A stretch of DNA of 64,000 nucleotides. It comes from Serratia liquefaciens (GTDB taxonomy: Bacteria > Pseudomonadota > Gammaproteobacteria > Enterobacterales > Enterobacteriaceae). Positions within the stretch are counted from its first letter, which is position 1; the number at the start of each line of letters is the position of its first letter. This document shows, piece by piece, positions 56,080 to 64,000 of the stretch. Position numbers and translations under genes: made by a program. The notes under the pieces were generated by a model. The model saw only the letters and a program-made list of their open reading frames with translations, made no database searches and was not told the origin of the DNA. The stretch is taken from assembly GCA_012719855.1 (NCBI GenBank), contig JAAXZN010000003.1, positions 280,356 through 344,355 on the forward strand, written 5' to 3'.

Positions 56080-56986
56080 GATATTTGCTCACATCAACAT
56101 CGTCTAAAACGGCAACGGCATCTTCAGTCAGAACCGCCAATGAGCAGTAAAGCGAGATCAGGTAGGAAGCGATCGCATTGCGGTTAATGCCCATAAACCG
56201 CACCGACAACCCCGGGCTCTGCTCACCGGCGACACCCGGCTGATACAGACCAATGACGCCCTGACGCTTTTCCCCGGTACGCAGCAGAATAATTTTGGTT
56301 TTACCCTCTTCGTCGATCGGCAGCTTATCCGAAGGGATCAGCGGCAAGCCGCGCCAGGTCAGGAACTGCGAGCCAAACAGGCTGACGGTTGGCGGCGGTA
56401 CGCCACGGCGCGTGCACTCACGCCCAAAGGCCGCGATGGCTAATGGATGAGCCAGGAAGAAGCCGGGTTCTTTCCATACTTTGGTGATCAATTCATCCAG
56501 ATCGTCCGGCGTCGGCGCCCCGGTCAGCGTAGAGATACGTTGGGCGTCATCAACGCTGGCCAATAAACCGTATTCAGGGTTATTGATCAGCTCGTTTTCC
56601 TGGCGTTCTTTAATGGTTTCAATCGTCAAACGCAGCTGCTCGCGGATCTGATCGTGCGGGCTGCTATACAAATCCGACACCCGGGTGTGCACATCCAGAA
56701 TGGTGGTTACGGCATTGAGGAAATATTCACGTGGCGCCTCTTCGTAATCGACGTAGGTCTGCGGCAATAACCCCTCGTCGCGCTGCGAGCAGGCCACCTG
56801 CACATTTAATGGATTTTTGACCTTGTTAAGGCGGAATATCCCCGCTTCGACCGGTGTCCACTGCAGCAAATGCACCAGCCAGCGTGGCGTGAGAATAGAT
56901 AATTGCGGGACGGTCTTCGTGGCGTTAGCCAATTGCCGCGCGGCATTATCCCCTAATGCAAGCCGGGCATCATTTTGTTGAGACAT
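56054..56986 (-). CDS. Family 2A encapsulin shell protein (SrpI-like)
   Basis: The 310-aa protein matches the SrpI/Family 2A encapsulin: an N-arm with ARQLANATKTVPQLSILTPR, then WLVHLLQWTPVEAGIFRLNK, DYEEAPREYFLNAVTTILDVHTRVSDLY, KVWKEPGFFLAHPLAIAAFGRECTRRG, and ending MGINRNAIASYLISLYCSLAVL. It has the HK97-like fold without the cyclic-nucleotide-binding domain of Family 2B. Sixty copies form an icosahedral nanocompartment. AGGAG precedes the start. Context with the desulfurase, serine acetyltransferase and rhodanese confirms the subfamily. Confidence 0.95.
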   Translation of the reverse strand: MSQQNDARLALGDNAARQLANATKTVPQLSILTPRWLVHLLQWTPVEAGIFRLNKVKNPLNVQVACSQRDEGLLPQTYVDYEEAPREYFLNAVTTILDVHTRVSDLYSSPHDQIREQLRLTIETIKERQENELINNPEYGLLASVDDAQRISTLTGAPTPDDLDELITKVWKEPGFFLAHPLAIAAFGRECTRRGVPPPTVSLFGSQFLTWRGLPLIPSDKLPIDEEGKTKIILLRTGEKRQGVIGLYQPGVAGEQSPGLSVRFMGINRNAIASYLISLYCSLAVLTEDAVAVLDDVDVSKYHDYPDSYK

Positions 56987-57129
56987 GGTTGTTTCTCCTG
57001 AAAAAAATAGGCTGGTGATAAATAATGATTAATTGCCGGTTAAATAGCGCGTTAAATAGATGCTGGAATTATTGATTTCGTTTCGCAGACCTCACTGCGA
57101 AATAATCAGGGTTAATAAAATACGCCAAA

Positions 57130-58083
57130 TTAAATTCCAGAGCCGAATTCATGACTGTCGCTCTGAATATTTGCCTGGCGAATATTACTGCCGGGTTTGA
57201 CGCTGCGCGTCAGCCAGACATTACCGCCAATGGAAGACCCTTTCCCAATGGTGATCCTGCCCAACAACGTAGCGCCGGCGTAGATCACCACATCATCTTC
57301 AATAATCGGATGACGCGGCTGCCCTTTCTGCAGAATGCCGGACTCTTCGGTGACAAAGCGCTTGGCTCCCAACGTGACAGCCTGATAGATACGCACCCGT
57401 TTACCGATAATCGCAGTTTCTCCAATCACGACGCCGGTGCCGTGATCGATAAAAAAGCCGTCATCAATTTGCGCTCCGGGATGAATATCGATACCGGTTT
57501 CTCCGTGAGCCTTTTCGGCGATGATGCGTGCCAACAGGGGAACGCCTGCCCGATAGAAATAGTGTGCCAAACGGTGATGGATAATGGCGTTAACACCAGG
57601 GAAACACAGTAAAACCTCATCCACACTGCGTGCCGAAGGGTCTCCGTGATAGGCGGCCAGAATATCGCTGTCCAACCGGCGGCGAATGGTGGGCAGCACG
57701 GCGGCGAATTGACGCACCAATGTCACCGCCTGTGTATTCAGTGCATCCCCCGGTTCGCCGTCTTCGCCCTCGGAACGGCTAAAACCAAGCGCCAGCCGCA
57801 CCTGAATCAATAGAGCATTCAGCACGGCATCCAATGCATGGCCGACGAAGTAATCTTCACTTTCATGGCGCAGATCGTCCGGGCCCAGGCGCATGGGAAA
57901 TAATATCGCCCGCAGCGATTCGGCAATTTCGTTGACTGCGCTCTTTGATGGCAGCTCCTTTTGCCCGGAAACTGAGGCCTGGCCGCTGTGTTCACGCCAG
58001 TGCAATCTCGCTGAACGCAGCTCGTTGACGATATCGGCCAGTTGCCAGTTGGTATTTTCTTTTAACGGTAAAAAGCGAGTCAT
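57130..58083 (-). CDS. Serine O-acetyltransferase (SrpH/EpsC type)
   Basis: The 317-aa enzyme makes O-acetylserine, the acceptor for cysteine synthesis. The N-terminal half is helical, and the C-terminal half is a left-handed beta-helix of hexapeptide repeats: GIDIHPGAQIDDGFFIDHGTGVVIGETAIIG carries the catalytic His. The C-terminus ends HEFGSGI, close to the CysE tail that docks into O-acetylserine sulfhydrylase through its final Ile. GAGGG precedes the start at 58083. It lies 54 nt after the rhodanese stop and 143 nt before the encapsulin. Cysteine made with its help would feed the cargo desulfurase. Confidence 0.93.
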   Translation of the reverse strand: MTRFLPLKENTNWQLADIVNELRSARLHWREHSGQASVSGQKELPSKSAVNEIAESLRAILFPMRLGPDDLRHESEDYFVGHALDAVLNALLIQVRLALGFSRSEGEDGEPGDALNTQAVTLVRQFAAVLPTIRRRLDSDILAAYHGDPSARSVDEVLLCFPGVNAIIHHRLAHYFYRAGVPLLARIIAEKAHGETGIDIHPGAQIDDGFFIDHGTGVVIGETAIIGKRVRIYQAVTLGAKRFVTEESGILQKGQPRHPIIEDDVVIYAGATLLGRITIGKGSSIGGNVWLTRSVKPGSNIRQANIQSDSHEFGSGI

Positions 58084-58136
58084 AATTCCCTCTGTTTATC
58101 TGATAACACCCCATGACCCACCAAGGACAAGCGCCG

Positions 58137-58574
58137 TTAATACGTTTTAAACCAGGGCAGATGCCGCGCAGCTTCAAAGCCACCCAGCACACCGTAAACC
58201 TGTGTATAACCGGCTTTCTGGGCGGCTAACACCGCGTCCGCAGAACGTTTTCCGGTTTGGCACAGCAGGAGCAGCGGGTGCTGCTTGTCGACAACCTTGC
58301 TTAATTCAAGGAAAAAACGCGGATTGCGGATTTTGTTCGAACCGGTCAGCCAGGGAACCAAAGAGGATTGTTCAACATAGCCAAATGTCTTTCGCTCTTC
58401 CGGACTGCGGATATCCACCAAGACGGCTGACCCGCTGTTGAACAGTTGCCAACTGGCCTCCGGTGTCAAGTCACGCTCAAAGACGTCAGCATTTTGCGTG
58501 CCGGGGTTATTCGCATTCGCGTTGGGATTGTTTATAAACGTCTGCGCCGTTGTGTAATGTGGCGATATGGACAT
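58137..58574 (-). CDS. Rhodanese-like sulfurtransferase
   Basis: The 145-aa protein has a single rhodanese domain with the loop CQTGKRS whose Cys carries the persulfide, and the VDIRSPEE motif before it. It lacks a signal peptide. The start is placed at the ATG 58574 because GGAGG lies five nucleotides before it; the GTG at 58580 overlaps that site. It would pass sulfur on to acceptors such as cyanide, thiols or proteins. It is first in the encapsulin operon, a position seen for rhodaneses in other Family 2A loci. Confidence 0.93.
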   Translation of the reverse strand: MSISPHYTTAQTFINNPNANANNPGTQNADVFERDLTPEASWQLFNSGSAVLVDIRSPEERKTFGYVEQSSLVPWLTGSNKIRNPRFFLELSKVVDKQHPLLLLCQTGKRSADAVLAAQKAGYTQVYGVLGGFEAARHLPWFKTY

Positions 58575-58922
58575 ATTCACCTCCGGTATATTCTCTATTT
58601 TTCAGTAAGGTTGTTTTCCTTCATTAACCTCAATCTATTACCCTTTCTCAGTGACAATAAATAACTTTTCATTAGGGCTTATAGTAAAAGCGTCTAGTTC
58701 GCCTTAGCTAAATTAACGCTAATAAAAACTGTTTTTTCACTTATCCCTTTGCCTTTAATCTGGTCATGTTACAGCGCGCTGTTACCCGTTTTCACCCGTT
58801 GATCACATTACGGGTAACACAGTTTGTTAACACTCTTCAGCGTGATATCTGTCGCAAAACCGCCTGCCGAAAACCGCTTTTATAGCATTAACCCAGCAAC
58901 GCTAATTTTGACAGGTGAAACC
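58575..58922. promoter_or_regulatory. Divergent promoter region between encapsulin operon and hydroxyacid dehydrogenase
   Basis: These bases hold no credible ORF. They contain a perfect 12-bp palindrome ACAGCGCGCTGT (58771-58782) and a 10-bp inverted repeat (TGTTACCCGT at 58780-58789, ACGGGTAACA at 58810-58819, 20-nt spacer). The AT-rich half near the rhodanese start probably carries its promoter. No regulator gene is adjacent. Confidence 0.5.
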
Positions 58923-59873
58923 ATGACCAACTCTGCTCCCGATAAAGTGCTGTTAATTGCCCCAGTGATGGAAAACCTGTTGGCCCGTCTCGAAGCTAAT
59001 TATGCGGTACACCGGCTGTATGAGCAGGCTGACCCAGCCGCTTTTCTGGCTGAAAAAGGCGACGATTTCCGTGCGATAGTCACCCGTGGTGATATCGGCG
59101 TAACCACACCGGTACTAGAACAATTACCCAACCTCGGGCTGATTGCGGTGTTTGGCGTAGGTACTGACGCGATTGATCTGAATTACACCCGTAAACACGG
59201 CATTGCCGTCACCATTACCTCGGGCGCCTTGACGGAAGACGTGGCGGATATGGCTCTGGGATTGTTGCTGGCTACCGCTCGTCAGCTGTGCCACAACGAT
59301 CGTTTTGTGCGTGAAGGTCGCTGGCTGAAGGAAGCGCCTGGCCTGTCGGTGCAGGTCAGCGGCAAACGGCTGGGCATTTTCGGCATGGGCAATATCGGTC
59401 GCGCCATCGCCCAACGCGCCGCCGGTTTCAATATGCGCATCCAATACGCCAGCCGCACGCAGGACAGTTCGCTGCCCTATTGCTATTTCCCGGACCTGCT
59501 GGCATTAGCGCGGGAAAGCGACTTCTTTATCATTGCCATTTCCGGCGGTAAAGACAGCGCCGGCCTGGTGGACAAGGCGGTGTTCGCCGCCCTGCCGCCG
59601 CATGCCCTGGTGATTAACATTGCTCGCGGCAGCATCGTTAACCAACCCGACCTGATTGCCGCCCTGCAAAGCGGCGCCATCGCCGGTGCCGGGCTGGACG
59701 TTTATGCTCACGAACCCGAGGTGCCTGCCGAACTGATCGCCATGGAAAACGTGGTGCTGCAACCGCATATCGCCAGCGCCACCCAGGAAACCCGGCAAAA
59801 GATGAGCGATATCGTGTTTAGCAACGTTGAAGCTTTCTTCAATCGGGCGCCGCTGCCCCACGCCATTGAATAA
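58923..59873 (+). CDS. D-isomer-specific 2-hydroxyacid dehydrogenase
   Basis: The 316-aa enzyme has two Rossmann domains. NAD(P) binding is in LGIFGMGNIGRAIAQRAAGF; the catalytic Arg, Glu and His lie in ARGSIVNQ, DVYAHEPEVP and PHIASAT. It would reduce a 2-keto acid or oxidise the D-2-hydroxyacid, as in glyoxylate/hydroxypyruvate reductases. The ATG at 58923 is used, with AGGTGA before it. It precedes an anion:H+ MFS carrier by 91 nt, suggesting import and metabolism of one hydroxy acid. Confidence 0.92.
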   Translation: MTNSAPDKVLLIAPVMENLLARLEANYAVHRLYEQADPAAFLAEKGDDFRAIVTRGDIGVTTPVLEQLPNLGLIAVFGVGTDAIDLNYTRKHGIAVTITSGALTEDVADMALGLLLATARQLCHNDRFVREGRWLKEAPGLSVQVSGKRLGIFGMGNIGRAIAQRAAGFNMRIQYASRTQDSSLPYCYFPDLLALARESDFFIIAISGGKDSAGLVDKAVFAALPPHALVINIARGSIVNQPDLIAALQSGAIAGAGLDVYAHEPEVPAELIAMENVVLQPHIASATQETRQKMSDIVFSNVEAFFNRAPLPHAIE

Positions 59874-59964
59874 TTAACGCGTTTTCTTTTCGATTTTATT
59901 ACTGCCGAACCACAGAGCCTCTTTAACGAGAGGTTCTCCCTGCGCCCTGTAAAGAGAGATCGCC

Positions 59965-61272
59965 ATGGATAATAAAATACCCAACACCCGCTGGCTGCGG
60001 GTTATTGCCCCGATCCTGATCGCCTGCATTATTTCCTTTATGGACCGGGTTAATATCAGTTTCGCACTGCCCGGCGGTATGGAAAGCGATCTGGGCATCA
60101 CCAGCCAGATGGCCGGGCTGGCCAGCGGCATCTTCTTTATCGGCTACCTGTTTTTGCAGGTTCCCGGAGGGCGCATTGCGGTCAACGGCAGCGGCAAGCG
60201 TTTTATTGCCTGGTCGCTGTGCGCCTGGGCGGTAGTCTCGGTGGCGACCGGTTTTGTCACTAACCACTATCAACTGTTGGTGTTGCGCTTCGTGTTGGGC
60301 ATTTCCGAGGGCGGCATGTTACCGGTGGTGCTGACCATGATCAGCAACTGGTTCCCGGAAAAAGAACTGGGTCGCGCCAACGCCTTTGTCATGATGTTTG
60401 CCCCTTTGGGCGGCATGCTTACCGCACCGATTTCCGGCGCCATCATTAATCAGCTCGACTGGCGCTGGCTGTTTATCCTCGAAGGTCTGCTGTCGCTGGT
60501 GGTATTGGCCGTTTGGTGGTTGCTGATCAGCGATCGTCCGCAGGAAGCACGCTGGTTGCCGTCCCGTGAGCGTGAGTATCTGATCGCCGAACTGACGCGT
60601 GAACGGCAAGCGCGCAGCAGCCTGCAGCCGGTCAGCAAGGCGCCATTGAGAGACGTCTTTCGCAACAAGGGACTGATGAAGCTGGTGCTGCTGAACTTTT
60701 TCTATCAAACCGGCGACTACGGCTACACCCTGTGGCTGCCCACCATTTTGAAGAACCTCACCGGCGGTAACATGGCCTCGGTCGGTTTCCTGGCGATTTT
60801 GCCGTTCGTCGCCACCCTGTTGGGGATCTACCTGATTTCAGTGCTGACCGACAAAACCGGCAAGCGCCGCCTGTGGGTGATGGTTTCTCTTTTCTGCTTC
60901 GCGGCGGCGCTGCTGGCTTCGGTGGTGCTGCGTCATAACGTGGTGGCGGCCTACATCGCGTTGGTGGTGTGCGGCTTCTTCCTCAAAGCCGCCACCAGCC
61001 CGTTCTGGTCGATGCCGGGGCGTATCGCCTCGGCAGAAGTCGCCGGCGGCGCGCGCGGTGTGATTAACGGCCTCGGCAACCTGGGCGGCTTCTGCGGGCC
61101 TTATCTGGTGGGGGTGATGATCTACCTGTATGGTCAGAACGTGGCGGTATGCGCTCTGGCCGTCTCACTGATCATCGCCGGCATCATCGCCTGGCGCTTG
61201 CCGAAGGAATGTGACCTGACCGGCAGCGAACCGGCGCACGACAAGCTGCTGGACAACGCCAAACGGGCCTGA
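59965..61272 (+). CDS. MFS transporter, anion:cation symporter (ACS) family
   Basis: The 435-aa carrier has about 12 hydrophobic segments and ACS-type motifs: FMDRVNISFALPGGMESDLGI in helix 1, GYLFLQVPGG in helix 2 and GISEGGMLPVV in helix 4, as in glucarate, phthalate and tartrate carriers. It probably imports the organic acid that the adjacent dehydrogenase acts on. GAGAGATCGCC precedes the start. A hairpin terminator follows. Confidence 0.92.
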   Translation: MDNKIPNTRWLRVIAPILIACIISFMDRVNISFALPGGMESDLGITSQMAGLASGIFFIGYLFLQVPGGRIAVNGSGKRFIAWSLCAWAVVSVATGFVTNHYQLLVLRFVLGISEGGMLPVVLTMISNWFPEKELGRANAFVMMFAPLGGMLTAPISGAIINQLDWRWLFILEGLLSLVVLAVWWLLISDRPQEARWLPSREREYLIAELTRERQARSSLQPVSKAPLRDVFRNKGLMKLVLLNFFYQTGDYGYTLWLPTILKNLTGGNMASVGFLAILPFVATLLGIYLISVLTDKTGKRRLWVMVSLFCFAAALLASVVLRHNVVAAYIALVVCGFFLKAATSPFWSMPGRIASAEVAGGARGVINGLGNLGGFCGPYLVGVMIYLYGQNVAVCALAVSLIIAGIIAWRLPKECDLTGSEPAHDKLLDNAKRA

Positions 61273-61290
61273 ATAACAACGAAAACCACG

Positions 61291-61326
61291 AGCGGGCTAC
61301 GGCAAAATTTGCTATGTTAGCCCGCT
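61291..61326. terminator. Terminator hairpin after the MFS gene
   Basis: AGCGGGCTA (61291-61299) pairs exactly with TAGCCCGCT (61318-61326) around an 18-nt loop between the MFS and RpiR genes. The T-run is weak. Confidence 0.55.
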
Positions 61327-61361
61327 GATTAAGGTCTGTTGTTACTCGCTGGATTAGGTCT

Positions 61362-62096
61362 ATGTTTACCCATAAAGCAATCGCCGAACTCAATGCGCTG
61401 GAATTGTTGGTCTATAACTACATCACCAAAAACAAGAACCCGGTGATGTATATGACCATCCGCGAACTGGCCGAGGCCGCCGGGGTATCCACCACTACCG
61501 TACTGCGCTTTTGCAAGAAAATGGGCTGCGACGGCTACTCCGAATTTCGCATCCGTTTTAAGCTGTATCTTGAGCAGACTGAAGCACCGCCGGTGGATTT
61601 CGGCACCAGCGAAATCATCAGCTTCTTTAAAAGCATTAACAACGACGAATTTAATCAACTGATAGACCAGGCGGTACAGCATATTGCCGCCGCTGAGCGC
61701 ATTATTTTCGTCGGCGTCAGCACCTCCGGAGCATTGGGGAAATACGGTGCGCGTTTCTTTTCCAACGTCGGAAAATTCAGCACCCATATCGACGATCCTT
61801 ATTACCCCATCAATAGCGACATGTATAAAAGCGCGGTCGCAATAATACTTTCGGTGTCTGGAGAGACCGAAGAAATTTTGCGCCTCGCCAGCCAGTTCAG
61901 CCTGCACCACTGCAAAATCATCAGCATCACCAACAACGAGACTTCCTCACTGGCGCGCATGGCGGACTTCAACCTCTCTTACCACGTTCCCCCGCAGTTG
62001 ATCGCCGGGCAACACAATATCACCACCCAAATCCCGGTCATTTACATTATCGAGACCATCGGCAAGCGGCTGGGGCATATTAATTACGCAAAATAA
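61362..62096 (+). CDS. RpiR/MurR-family transcriptional regulator
   Basis: The 244-aa protein has an RpiR helix-turn-helix (about 1-75, TIRELAEAAGVSTTTVLRFCKKMG) and a SIS sugar-phosphate-binding domain (about 105-225, IIFVGVSTSGALGKYGARFF and LSVSGETEE). It is a sensor for phosphosugars. It lies 136 nt upstream of bglA on the same strand and probably controls that gene, responding to a phosphorylated beta-glucoside. Confidence 0.92.
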   Translation: MFTHKAIAELNALELLVYNYITKNKNPVMYMTIRELAEAAGVSTTTVLRFCKKMGCDGYSEFRIRFKLYLEQTEAPPVDFGTSEIISFFKSINNDEFNQLIDQAVQHIAAAERIIFVGVSTSGALGKYGARFFSNVGKFSTHIDDPYYPINSDMYKSAVAIILSVSGETEEILRLASQFSLHHCKIISITNNETSSLARMADFNLSYHVPPQLIAGQHNITTQIPVIYIIETIGKRLGHINYAK

Positions 62097-62115
62097 AACA
62101 GCCTGTTTTTTTAAT

Positions 62116-62127
62116 GTGACACGTCAC
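62116..62127. promoter_or_regulatory. Palindrome upstream of bglA
   Basis: GTGACACGTCAC is GTGAC and GTCAC around AC, 105 bp upstream of bglA. It could be an RpiR site; the spacing does not fit the CRP consensus. Confidence 0.4.
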
Positions 62128-62214
62128 CTGATCGGTAATTTGTTATATCGTGACATTCCATTTCAGCTTGCTACTATATTCTCATTCCGGCAGTTCAGTG
62201 CTTTCTGATAATAA

Positions 62215-63669
<1,455 letters not shown>

Positions 63670-63681
63670 CCCCGGCGTTTT

Positions 63682-63708
63682 CACCAGGGCGGTTTTACCG
63701 CTCTGGTG
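63682..63708. terminator. Terminator hairpin after bglA
   Basis: CACCAGGGCGG (63682-63692) pairs with CCGCTCTGGTG (63698-63708) with one G-T pair, around TTTTA, 12 nt after the bglA stop. The T-run is weak. Confidence 0.6.
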
Positions 63709-63747
63709 TCATTGACAAAGTGCTCTGTTGTTTAATGGTAGGGGCGC

Positions 63748-64000
63748 TGCATGCTGCGCCTAATAGCATAATCAATGAGTTAAATCGGGGCGAACATGGG
63801 TACAAACCGGTCACATAGGTAACACTTTTAACCGGTCACATGGGTAACAGTTATAGACTGGCATGGCGGAGGTAATTCACTATGCCCTGGACCGAGACTG
63901 TTACCCATGTGACCGGTTAAAAGTGTTACCTATGTGACCGGTTTGTACCCATGTTCGCCCCGATTTAACTCATTGATTATGCTATTAGGCGCAGCATGCA
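63748..64000. mobile_element. IS481-family remnant made of a perfect long inverted repeat
   Basis: A perfect inverted repeat of 104 bp (63748-63851 and 63897-64000) encloses a 45-bp centre and runs to the window edge, so the arms may continue outside. Each arm holds two 20-bp direct repeats beginning AACCGGTCACAT (63805-63824 and 63830-63849), as in the ends of IS481-type elements. The centre carries a ribosome site GGAGG (63868-63872) and an ATG at 63882 encoding MPWTE, the usual start of IS481 transposases, which then runs straight into the right arm and stops at 63920. The transposase body is therefore gone: this is an internally deleted, MITE-like derivative, or a sequence artefact at a contig edge. 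Confidence 0.75.
63882..63920 (+). pseudogene. Start of an IS481 transposase frame, deleted
   Basis: Only MPWTETVTHVTG and a stop remain. MPWTE after a good ribosome site is typical of IS481 transposases; the rest is the opposite terminal repeat read through. It cannot give a functional protein. Confidence 0.6.

Noticed and set aside
56054..56986. Prophage capsid protein
   Set aside because: No other phage gene is present, and its neighbours are sulfur-metabolism genes of the Family 2A encapsulin type.
62115..62127. CRP site upstream of bglA
   Set aside because: The half-sites TGTGA and TCAC are separated by 4 nt rather than the 6 of the CRP consensus; kept only as a generic palindrome.

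Overview
The window reads as chromosomal DNA of a Gram-negative enterobacterium, most likely Serratia or a close relative. The evidence is moderately high GC with dense, well-spaced genes, enterobacterial-type bglA and ggt, RND and TonB machinery, and many LysR regulators. The species call is inference. No rRNA, tRNA, CRISPR array, integrase or phage gene is visible. The only mobile DNA is an IS481-type remnant running into the right edge.

Layout. 1-6.5 kb: a GcvA-like LysR regulator divergent from an MFS transporter, a formaldehyde-activating-enzyme (Fae) homologue, an aldo/keto reductase and an aldehyde dehydrogenase in one operon, closed by a MarR-GNAT fusion regulator with its own palindrome. 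6.6-14.4 kb: a YheO/DauR-like regulator, an MDR-type oxidoreductase, a LysR regulator, a glutamate dehydrogenase behind a long leader, an acyl-CoA ligase, a DJ-1/PfpI protein and an unknown 125-aa protein. 14.5-22.7 kb: a drug-efflux block with a three-gene RND operon (adaptor, pump, outer-membrane channel), a DHA2 MFS exporter and a TetR regulator. 22.8-30.5 kb: a Tat-exported agmatine-deiminase-like enzyme with divergent LysR, ggt, a Fur-box-preceded periplasmic transglutaminase-like protein, and an XRE-cupin regulator divergent from an EamA exporter.

30.5-40.6 kb is a self-contained TonB import system: TonB paralogue, FecI-type sigma factor, FecR-type anti-sigma, a TonB-dependent receptor with an N-terminal signalling domain, a YddA-like ABC transporter and a PqqL-like M16 protease. 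It matches the FusABCD/PqqL type of protease-associated import, with surface signalling added and Fur-box-like sites at two promoters. 40.7-46 kb: a LysR gene, a small ORF, and a three-subunit molybdenum hydroxylase (2Fe-2S, molybdopterin, tri-haem cytochrome c).

46.6-58.6 kb is a sulfur region in two opposed operons. The plus-strand operon has two SfnB-like flavoproteins, an FMN monooxygenase, a MetQNI-type ABC transporter and an SsuA-like binding protein, and it looks built to take up and desulfurise organosulfur compounds. The minus-strand operon encodes a rhodanese, a serine acetyltransferase, a Family 2A encapsulin shell and a cysteine desulfurase with a roughly 205-residue N-terminal extension. 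This is the hallmark gene set of the cysteine-desulfurase-loaded nanocompartment. It is the most notable system here: one operon would supply sulfur and the other would make cysteine and take its sulfur inside a protein shell.

58.9-64 kb: a hydroxyacid dehydrogenase and MFS carrier pair, an RpiR regulator, bglA, and a perfect 104-bp inverted repeat built from IS481-like ends.
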